In this document: positions 55,616 through 64,000 of the stretch, piece by piece
Numbering within the stretch: position 1 is the stretch's first letter
Layout of the letters: each line of letters begins with the position of its first letter
Assembly: GCF_010725485.1 (NCBI RefSeq)
Contig: NZ_AP022598.1
Location: 3,286,001-3,350,000, forward strand
Length of the DNA stretch: 64,000 nucleotides
Origin: Mycolicibacterium parafortuitum
GTDB lineage: Bacteria; Actinomycetota; Actinomycetes; Mycobacteriales; Mycobacteriaceae
Direction: 5' to 3'
Position numbers and translations under genes: made by a program
Notes under the pieces: generated by a model
Told to the model about the DNA's origin: nothing
Database searches by the model: none
The model's input: only the letters and a program-made list of their open reading frames with translations

Positions 55616-57637
55616 ATGGCTGCCGAGACCTCTGCCGCACCCGTCGGCGCCGCGCGCCGCGCACCGGTGTGGGCCGTGCTGTACGGCGTCGCGGTCCTCG
55701 CCGGTGTGACCGCCGCCGCGCTCGCGGCGCTCTCACTCGCCGACGCGCTGACGGCGACAGGTCTCCCCGATCCCGGACCGGTGACCACCTACGGGTTGCC
55801 GTTCGTCCGCGCGGCGGGGGAGATCGCCGCGGTGACCGCGACCGGCGGGTTCCTGCTCGCGGCGTTCCTGGTCCCGCCGCAGCAGAACCAGGTCCTCGAC
55901 GCCGGCGGCTACCGGTCACTGCGGATGGCCACCGCGGCGTCCGGGATCTGGGCGGTGTGCGCGCTGCTGATGGTGCCGCTGACGGTCTCGGACGTCAGCG
56001 GTCAACCGTTGTCGTCGCGGCTGAGCTTCGCCGACATCTGGGCGGTGGCCGATCTGATCGAGATCGCCGGCGCGTGGCGGTGGACCGCGCTGCTCGCGGT
56101 GCTGGTGACGGTGCTGAGCATCCCCGTGCTGCGCTGGTCCTGGACCCCCGTGCTGTTCGCCGGGTCGCTGGTGACGTTGCTGCCGCTGGTGCTGACCGGG
56201 CATTCGTCCTCCGGCGGCGCGCACGACATCGCCACCAACAGCCTGTTGTTCCACCTGATCGCCGGCGCGATCTGGGCGGGCGGCCTGCTCGCCTTACTGG
56301 CGCACGCGCTGCGCGGCGGTGAGCACGCCGCACTGGCCGCGCGCCGATTCTCGGCGGTCGCGCTGTGGTGCTTCGGCGCGATGGCGATCAGCGGCCTGAT
56401 CAACGCGCTGGTCCGAGTCCGGCTGTCGGATCTGCTGACCACCACCTACGGGGCGCTGGTGTTGGCCAAGGCCGCCGCGCTCATCGCGCTGGGTGTCCTC
56501 GGGTGGCAACAGCGGCGTCGGGGAGTGGCAGCACTGCAGGCCGATCCCGAGGCCCGCGGCGCGCTGATCCGCCTCGCGCTCGTCGAGGCGGTGATCTTCG
56601 GTCTGACGTTCGGAATCGCGGTCGCCCTCGGCCGCACGCCTCCGCCGGCGCCGGTGAATCCGAACCTGTCCATCCTCGAAGTCGAGATCGGCTACGACCT
56701 GGCCGGCCCGCCGACGCTGGCACGCCTGCTCTTCGACTGGCGTTTCGACCTGGTGTTCGGGACCGCGGCGATAGTGTTCGCCATCGTCTACCTGGCCGGC
56801 GTACGCCGGTTGCGGCGCCGCGGCGACGCCTGGCCGACCGGGCGGGTGGTGGCCTGGCTGCTGGGCTGCCTGGTGCTGCTGCTGGCGACGTCGTCGGGGT
56901 TCGGGCGCTACATGCCCGCGATGTTCAGCATCCACATGATCGCGCACATGATGCTGTCGATGCTGGCGCCGATCCTGCTGGTGCTCGGCGCCCCGGTGAC
57001 CCTGGCGCTGCGGGCACTGCCGACGGCGGGGCGCAACGCCCCGCCGGGGCCACGGGAGTGGCTGCTGGCGGCGCTGCACTCGCGGTACTCACGGTTCGTC
57101 ACCAACCCGTTCGTCGCGACCGCGCTGTTCGTCGTCGGGTTCTACGGCCTGTACTTCAGCGGACTGTTCGACGCGGCGGCGGGCAGCCACGCCGCCCACG
57201 TCGCGATGAATTTGCACTTCCTGCTCAGCGGCTACCTGTTCTATTGGGTCGTCATCGGCATCGACCCGACGCCGCGGCCGATACCGCACCTGGCCAAACT
57301 CGGGATGGTGTTCGCGTCGCTGCCGCTGCACGCGTTCTTCGGTGTGGTGCTGATGGGAACCCAGTCGGTGCTGGCCGAGAGCTTCTACCGGTCGCTGCAG
57401 CTGCCGTGGAACACCGACCTGCTGGCCGATCAGCGCGTCGGTGGCGGGATCGCCTGGGCGGCCGGCGAGGTACCGCTGGTGGTGGTGCTGATCGCGTTGT
57501 TCGTGCAGTGGCGCCGCACCGACGAACGGACCGCCAAGCGCCTCGATCGCGCCGCCGAGCGCGACGACGACGCCGACCTGGCCGCCTACAACAACATGCT
57601 GGCCGAACTGGCACGCCGGGAGCGCGAACGCGGCTGA
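55616..57637 (+). CDS. CopD/CtaG (Caa3) fused membrane protein
   Basis: A 673-residue polytopic protein with about 14-15 membrane helices. The N-terminal half (about 1-330) resembles CopD copper-resistance proteins (HSSSGGAHDIATNSLLFHLIAGAIWAGGL, with likely metal-binding His). The C-terminal half is a caa3-type cytochrome oxidase assembly factor CtaG (FSIHMIAHMMLSMLAPILLVLGAP, LHFLLSGYLFYWVVIGIDP). It may deliver copper to the oxidase. The architecture matches Rv0102-type proteins, which in M. tuberculosis lie elsewhere. ATG 55616, 32 bp after plsB2. Confidence 0.88.
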   Translation: MAAETSAAPVGAARRAPVWAVLYGVAVLAGVTAAALAALSLADALTATGLPDPGPVTTYGLPFVRAAGEIAAVTATGGFLLAAFLVPPQQNQVLDAGGYRSLRMATAASGIWAVCALLMVPLTVSDVSGQPLSSRLSFADIWAVADLIEIAGAWRWTALLAVLVTVLSIPVLRWSWTPVLFAGSLVTLLPLVLTGHSSSGGAHDIATNSLLFHLIAGAIWAGGLLALLAHALRGGEHAALAARRFSAVALWCFGAMAISGLINALVRVRLSDLLTTTYGALVLAKAAALIALGVLGWQQRRRGVAALQADPEARGALIRLALVEAVIFGLTFGIAVALGRTPPPAPVNPNLSILEVEIGYDLAGPPTLARLLFDWRFDLVFGTAAIVFAIVYLAGVRRLRRRGDAWPTGRVVAWLLGCLVLLLATSSGFGRYMPAMFSIHMIAHMMLSMLAPILLVLGAPVTLALRALPTAGRNAPPGPREWLLAALHSRYSRFVTNPFVATALFVVGFYGLYFSGLFDAAAGSHAAHVAMNLHFLLSGYLFYWVVIGIDPTPRPIPHLAKLGMVFASLPLHAFFGVVLMGTQSVLAESFYRSLQLPWNTDLLADQRVGGGIAWAAGEVPLVVVLIALFVQWRRTDERTAKRLDRAAERDDDADLAAYNNMLAELARRERERG

Positions 57638-57692
57638 GCCCGTCATATTTTCAGCTGTTCAGATATTCAGGTGTTGTGCTACGGTGGCACTA

Positions 57693-57882
57693 CGGGCCGG
57701 CCTCGCAACCCCGATGCAGCACATCGACGCGATGGCCGGCCCGCGCCGTCGGGTGACGTTGCTCCCCAGATCCGATTTCATCCCCAGCCCGGGGTTCCTC
57801 CGTGTGTGATCGGCCGTTTCGTGTCGGCGCCGAAGCGCTCAATGGCGGTGTCATCACGGGCCCGGTGCAGTGCCGGGCCCGT
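57693..57882 (+). promoter_or_regulatory. Structured leader of the SSB-like gene
   Basis: Two strong stems lie in the 271-bp gap before the SSB-like gene: CGGGCCGGCC (57693-57702) with GGCCGGCCCG (57734-57743), and a hairpin ACGGGCCCGG (57856-57865) / CCGGGCCCGT (57873-57882) only 26 nt before the ATG. A possible -10, TACGGT, at 57680-57685 would give a leader of about 220 nt. A frame of 31 codons (57714-57809) without ribosome binding site lies in it. No known riboswitch was recognised. Confidence 0.45.
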
Positions 57883-57908
57883 CGCCGAAAATCGAGGAAG
57901 GCACCGCC

Positions 57909-58394
57909 ATGTTCGAGACACCCATCACCATCGTCGGCAACATCGTCACCGCACCGGACCGCCGCTGGGTAGGGGACCAGGAGCTGATCAAGTTCCGGGT
58001 CGCCAGCAACTCCCGCCGGCGCACCGCCGACGGCACCTGGGAGCCCGGGAACTCGCTGTACGCGACCGTGAACTGCTGGGGAAACCTGATCACCGGCGTC
58101 GGCGCCGGGCTCGGTAAGGGGGATCCGGTGATCGTCGTCGGATACGTCTACACCAGCGAGTACGAGGATCGTGACGGCAACCGGCGCTCGTCTCTGGAGA
58201 TCCGCGCCACCTCGGTCGGGCCGGACCTGGCCCGCTGCATCGTGCGGATCGAGAGTCGCAGGCACCCGCGTCCGGCGGTGGCCGATGCCCCGTCCGATGC
58301 GCAGTCCGACTCCGGGGCCCAGGAAGCCGCGGCCGAGGGGTCCGGCGCCGGGACGGGTGACCCCGGCGAGGCGTCGCTGCCGCTGAGTGCGTAG
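57909..58394 (+). CDS. ssbB: Single-stranded DNA-binding-like protein (Rv2478c-like, SsbB type)
   Basis: A 161-residue OB-fold protein: MFETPITIVGNIVTAPDRRWVGDQELIKFRVASNSRRR, then SLYATVNCWGNLITGVGAGLGKGDPVIVVGYVYTSEYEDRDGNRRSSLEIRATSVGPDL, the usual SSB core. It is the shorter mycobacterial paralogue, distinct from essential SsbA; its Asp/Glu/Ala/Gly-rich tail does not end in the DDDxPF tip that recruits partners, so it may lack those contacts. ATG 57909 after GAGGAAGG. The frame is open to 57870 but those codons lie in the hairpin. Confidence 0.88.
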   Translation: MFETPITIVGNIVTAPDRRWVGDQELIKFRVASNSRRRTADGTWEPGNSLYATVNCWGNLITGVGAGLGKGDPVIVVGYVYTSEYEDRDGNRRSSLEIRATSVGPDLARCIVRIESRRHPRPAVADAPSDAQSDSGAQEAAAEGSGAGTGDPGEASLPLSA

Positions 58395-58504
58395 CGGCCA
58401 CCGCCTTCGATGCGGCCGCGCCTAGGATGGGCCCCGACTATCGCGGAGGTCCGACGTGATCCCGGAGAACGTCCCCGGGATCGAGAAAGGCGACATCGAA
58501 GGCA

Positions 58505-60178
<1,674 letters not shown>

Positions 60179-60288
60179 TCTCGTCGTGCGGACCAGGTAA
60201 CCGGGCGCGACGGACGGGGCAAGCACCCAGCCCGACGCCGGTTGCAGCCAACGACGGCCGGTGCGCACGTGGGAGTCAGGAGCGGCGA

Positions 60289-63200
60289 ATGTCGTTGAAG
60301 TCAGGCGCGATCAACAACACCGACGGCGCGGTGGACGCCGAGGTTGTCGACCGGCTGATACCGGCTTATCTCGCGACCTACCGGGGTCCGCACGGTGACG
60401 CCCCCGGTGCCGAGGCCGCGGTCACCGGGCCGTTGCGCGGCCTCGGAGACGGGCTCGACACCAAGGCTCTGGTCGAGGCCCAGTACCGGCTGGGCAGCCA
60501 ACGGCTGGCCGGTGCGACCAACGTCGCGGTCTACCAGGCCGACGACGCCGCCGGCTTCGGTCCCGCACTGCAGGTCGTCACCGACAACGCGTCGCTGCTG
60601 ATGGATTCGGTGACGGTGCTGTTGCACCGGCTCGGGGTCGCGTACACCGCGATCATGAACCCGGCGTTCCGCGTCCGGCGGGGTGGATCCGGCGACCTGC
60701 TCGACATCGCGCCCGCGTCCGATGCGACGTTCAGCGACGGGGTCGCCGAGACCTGGGTGCATGTCCAGCTGGCCGGTTCGGTGGACCGGCGCGCGCTCGC
60801 CGAGGCCGAGGAACTGTTGCCGCGAGTCCTGGCCGATGCCCGCCAGGTCGCGCTGGATTCCACCGACATGGCCGCCGCGGTACGCATCCTCGCCGCCGAA
60901 CTCGACGGCGACACCGGGCAGCGGTTCCCCAGCCCGGACCGTAAGGACGTCGCCGCGCTGCTGCGCTGGCTGGCCGATGGGCATTTCGTGCTGCTCGGAT
61001 ACCAGCGCTGCCAGGTGCGCGACGGTGAGGCCACCGTCGACACCTCCAGCAGGCTCGGTGTGCTGCGGCTGCGCCAGGATGTGCTGCCGCAGCTGGCCGG
61101 CAAGGACGAGCTGTTGGCGCTCGCGCAGGCCACGATCCCGAGCTTCCTGCGCTACGGCGCCTACCCGCAGATCGTCGTCGTCCGCGAGGAATCCCCCGAC
61201 GGAGACGGCGCCGCGATCGAGCACCGGTTCGTCGGGTTGTTCACCGTCGCCGCGATGAACGCCAACGTGCTGGAGATCCCGCTGGTGTCGCGCCGCGTCA
61301 ACGACGCGCTGGCGATGGCGCACCGCGACCCGAGTCATCCCGGGCAGCTGCTGCTCGACATCATCCAGACCATTCCGCGCTCGGAACTGTTCGCGCTCAG
61401 CGCCCGCGGGCTGCTGGACATGGCGATGGCGGTGGTGGACCTCGGCTCCCGCCGTCGCACGCTGCTGTTCATGCGGGCCGATCGGCTCGCGCATTTCGTG
61501 TCGTGCCTGGTGTACCTGCCGCGCGACCGCTACACCACCGCGGTGCGGCTGGAGATGCAGGACATCCTGGTGCGCGAGCTCGGTGGTGTGAGCATCGACT
61601 ATGCCGCGCGCGTCAGCGAATCACCCTGGGCGGTAGTTCATTTCACCGTGCGCCTGCCCGAAGGGCTGCGGCAGCAGGACATCGACGTCTCGGACGCCAA
61701 CGAATCGCGGATTCAGGACCTGCTCACCGAGGCGTCCCGCACCTGGGGCGACCGCCTGCTCGGCGCGCTGTCCGCGGCCGGCCCGATCGCCCACGGCACC
61801 GCCGAGCACTACGCCGCCGCGTTCCCGGAGGAGTACAAGCAGGCGGTCAGCCCGGTCCAGGCGCTCACCGACATCGCGATCATCGAAGAGCTCGAAGATG
61901 ATTCGGTCAAGCTGGTGCTCGCCGACAACGAGGAGACCGACGAGACCGGCGTCTCGGACCTGACCTGGTACCTGGGCGGACAGTCCGCGTCACTGAGCAG
62001 ACTGCTGCCGATGTTGCAGTCGATGGGCGTGGTGGTGCTCGAAGAGCGCCCGTACACCGTGTCCCGGGCCGACGGACTGCCGGTGTGGATCTACCAGTTC
62101 AAGGTCTCACCGCACCGCGAAATCCCGCGCGCTCCACAGGGTCCCGAGCGCGAGGCCACCGCGCAGCGGTTCGCCGACACCGTCACCGCGATCTGGCACG
62201 GCCACGCCGAGGTCGACCGCTTCAACGAGTTGGTGCTGCGCGCCGGGCTGACCTGGCAGCAGGTCGCGGTGCTGCGCGCGTACGCCAGATACCTCAAGCA
62301 GGGCGGCTTCGCCTACAGCCAGTCCCATATCGAGACGGTGCTCAATGACCACGCCGGCACCGCGCGGTCGCTGGTCGCGCTGTTCGAGGCGCTGTTCGGC
62401 GCGGGCGGGAATTCCGGCCGGGCCAACACCGACGCCCAGACCGCGGCGGCCGCCGTCGCCGCCGATATCGACGCGCTGGTCAGCCTCGACACCGACCGGG
62501 TGCTGCGCGCGTTCGCGTCGATGATCCAGGCCACCTTGCGCACCAACTACTTCGTCACCCGGCCCGAATCGGCTCGAGCCCGAAACGTGTTGTCGTTCAA
62601 GCTCAATCCCGAGCTGATCGACGAACTTCCGCTGCCGCGGCCGAAATTCGAGATCTTCGTGTACTCGCCGCGCGTCGAGGGCGTGCATCTGCGGTTCGGC
62701 TTCGTGGCCCGCGGCGGGCTGCGGTGGTCGGACCGGCGGGAGGACTTCCGCACCGAGATCCTCGGCCTGGTCAAGGCGCAGGCGGTCAAGAACGCCGTGA
62801 TCGTCCCGGTCGGCGCCAAGGGCGGCTTCGTCGTCAAGCGGCCCCCGGCCGCCACCGGCGATCCGGCCGCCGACCGCGACGCGACCCGGGAAGAGGGCGT
62901 GGCGTGCTACCGGCTGTTCATCGCGGGGCTGCTCGACATCACCGACAACGTCGACAAGATCACCGGTGAGGTGCTCACCCCGGCCGACGTGGTGCGCCGC
63001 GACGGCGACGACGCGTACCTGGTGGTGGCCGCCGACAAGGGCACCGCGACGTTCTCCGACATCGCCAACGACGTCGCGAAGTCCTACGGTTTCTGGCTCG
63101 GCGACGCGTTCGCCTCCGGCGGGTCGGTCGGCTACGACCACAAGGCGATGGGGATCACCGCCAGGGGTGCGTGGGAGTCGGTCAAGCGGCATTTCCGCGA

Positions 63201-64000
63201 GATGGGCATCGACACCCAGTCCGAGGACTTCACCGTCGTCGGCGTCGGCGACATGAGCGGCGACGTGTTCGGCAACGGAATGCTGCTCTCCGAACACATC
63301 CGGTTGCTCGCCGCGTTCGACCACCGGCACATCTTCATCGACCCGGACCCCGACGCCGCGGCCTCGTTCGCCGAGCGCAGGCGGCTGTTCGAACTGCCGC
63401 GGTCCAGCTGGGACGACTACGACAAGTCCCTGATCAGCGCCGGCGGCGGGGTGTACAGCCGTGAGCAGAAGTCGATCCCGGTCAGCGAGCAGGCGCGCGC
63501 CGCGCTCGGGCTCGACGACGACGTCACCGAGGTGACGCCGCCCGCGCTGATGAAGGCGATCCTGAAGGCACCCGCCGACCTGCTGTGGAACGGCGGCATC
63601 GGGACCTACATCAAGTCCGAGTCCGAGGCCGACGCCGACGTCGGCGACCGTGCCAACGATCCGGTCCGGGTGAACGGAAACCAGGTGCGGGCCAAGGTGA
63701 TCGGCGAGGGCGGCAACCTCGGGGTGACGTCCCTGGGGCGTACCGAGTTCGATCTGTGCGGCGGCCGGATCAACACCGACGCGATGGACAATTCCGCGGG
63801 TGTGGACTGCTCGGATCACGAGGTCAACATCAAGATCCTGATCGACTCGCTGGTCACATCCGGCAAGGTCGACGCCGCCGACCGCACCGAGCTGCTGCTG
63901 TCGATGACCGACGAGGTCGGTCGACTGGTGTTGGCGGACAACGAGAGTCAGAACGACCTGATGGGCACCAGCCGGGCCAATGCGGCCAGCCTGCTCAACG
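60289..64000 (+). CDS. gdh: NAD-dependent glutamate dehydrogenase, large type; 3' end beyond window
   Basis: The first 1,237 codons of a GDH of the 180-kDa class (full length about 1,600 residues). The frame is open to the window end. The N-terminal part has ACT-like repeats, then [19 protein letters not shown], and the catalytic domain with [41 protein letters not shown] (substrate Lys region), ITDNV and [54 protein letters not shown] and [10 protein letters not shown] (NAD domain). It oxidises glutamate to 2-oxoglutarate and ammonia. ATG 60289 after AGTCAGGAG. Orthologue Rv2476c. Confidence 0.95.
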   Translation, partial: MSLKSGAINNTDGAVDAEVVDRLIPAYLATYRGPHGDAPGAEAAVTGPLRGLGDGLDTKALVEAQYRLGSQRLAGATNVAVYQADDAAGFGPALQVVTDNASLLMDSVTVLLHRLGVAYTAIMNPAFRVRRGGSGDLLDIAPASDATFSDGVAETWVHVQLAGSVDRRALAEAEELLPRVLADARQVALDSTDMAAAVRILAAELDGDTGQRFPSPDRKDVAALLRWLADGHFVLLGYQRCQVRDGEATVDTSSRLGVLRLRQDVLPQLAGKDELLALAQATIPSFLRYGAYPQIVVVREESPDGDGAAIEHRFVGLFTVAAMNANVLEIPLVSRRVNDALAMAHRDPSHPGQLLLDIIQTIPRSELFALSARGLLDMAMAVVDLGSRRRTLLFMRADRLAHFVSCLVYLPRDRYTTAVRLEMQDILVRELGGVSIDYAARVSESPWAVVHFTVRLPEGLRQQDIDVSDANESRIQDLLTEASRTWGDRLLGALSAAGPIAHGTAEHYAAAFPEEYKQAVSPVQALTDIAIIEELEDDSVKLVLADNEETDETGVSDLTWYLGGQSASLSRLLPMLQSMGVVVLEERPYTVSRADGLPVWIYQFKVSPHREIPRAPQGPEREATAQRFADTVTAIWHGHAEVDRFNELVLRAGLTWQQVAVLRAYARYLKQGGFAYSQSHIETVLNDHAGTARSLVALFEALFGAGGNSGRANTDAQTAAAAVAADIDALVSLDTDRVLRAFASMIQATLRTNYFVTRPESARARNVLSFKLNPELIDELPLPRPKFEIFVYSPRVEGVHLRFGFVARGGLRWSDRREDFRTEILGLVKAQAVKNAVIVPVGAKGGFVVKRPPAATGDPAADRDATREEGVACYRLFIAGLLDITDNVDKITGEVLTPADVVRRDGDDAYLVVAADKGTATFSDIANDVAKSYGFWLGDAFASGGSVGYDHKAMGITARGAWESVKRHFREMGIDTQSEDFTVVGVGDMSGDVFGNGMLLSEHIRLLAAFDHRHIFIDPDPDAAASFAERRRLFELPRSSWDDYDKSLISAGGGVYSREQKSIPVSEQARAALGLDDDVTEVTPPALMKAILKAPADLLWNGGIGTYIKSESEADADVGDRANDPVRVNGNQVRAKVIGEGGNLGVTSLGRTEFDLCGGRINTDAMDNSAGVDCSDHEVNIKILIDSLVTSGKVDAADRTELLLSMTDEVGRLVLADNESQNDLMGTSRANAASLLN

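Noticed and set aside
60301..63819. Antisense frames opposite gdh (397 and 570 codons)
   Set aside because: gdh is clear on plus through all of this region; the antisense frames are His/Arg/Val/Gly-rich mirrors.

Overview
The window is high-GC actinobacterial DNA from a mycobacterium, most likely a rapid-growing Mycolicibacterium-type species. The evidence is a complete mycobacterial type I fatty acid synthase (FAS-I) followed by acpS, Mce-associated membrane proteins, an LdtMt2-type L,D-transpeptidase, a WS/DGAT acyltransferase, frequent GTG starts and many 4-nt start/stop overlaps. From the FAS-I gene to the right edge the gene order matches, in inverted orientation, my recollection of the M. 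tuberculosis segment Rv2524c to Rv2476c. The orthologue names rest on protein features plus that gene order, not on a database search.

Left part (1-11.0 kb, accessory). This holds the end of a VOC/glyoxalase-fold gene, then a crotonase divergent from an acyl-CoA synthetase, an amidohydrolase-2 protein, a second acyl-CoA synthetase and two Mce-associated membrane proteins. Three of the intergenic gaps carry versions of one palindrome, GAGAAT-NNN-ATTCTC. This looks like an acyl-CoA catabolic locus under one undetermined regulator. Two tail-to-tail IspD-like genes follow, one with canonical motifs and one with substituted motifs, then an MFS transporter and a MerR-family regulator.

Central part (11-38 kb). 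An 818-bp leader region precedes fas (9.3 kb) and acpS, so the synthase sits beside the enzyme that arms its carrier domain. Next come an M20 peptidase, a Bcp peroxiredoxin, a DUF3618 protein, a cluster of small or secreted proteins including a secreted alpha/beta hydrolase with a long acidic linker, tRNA-Lys(CTT), the L,D-transpeptidase, tRNA-His(GTG), oligoribonuclease, a DUF853/HerA-like ATPase, an SDR, an Atg22/UMF1-type MFS protein, an MmpS-domain membrane protein, an S9 peptidase, and two tiny membrane proteins behind a SigF-like promoter.

Leucine/branched-chain block (37.5-45.8 kb). A TetR repressor (BkaR/Rv2506 type) is divergent from accD1-accA1-fadE19-maoC-citE, which are tightly coupled. 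Two matching operators lie between them. A crotonase and an acyl-ACP thioesterase lie convergent to this operon.

Right part (45.8-64 kb). SnoaL-like protein, TetR regulator, alpha/beta hydrolase, a secreted C39-like protein, tRNA-Arg(TCT), a WS/DGAT-plsC-plsB2 glycerolipid operon with 4-nt overlaps, a CtaG/CopD membrane protein, an SSB-like protein behind a strongly structured leader, the ABC-F protein EttA with a well-placed overlapping leader ORF, and the first 1,237 codons of the large NAD-glutamate dehydrogenase, cut by the window end. No insertion sequence, prophage or CRISPR array was seen. Non-coding elements of interest are a three-way-junction intergenic element (21.5 kb), a 21-bp perfect inverted repeat (45.8 kb) and several strong hairpin terminators.
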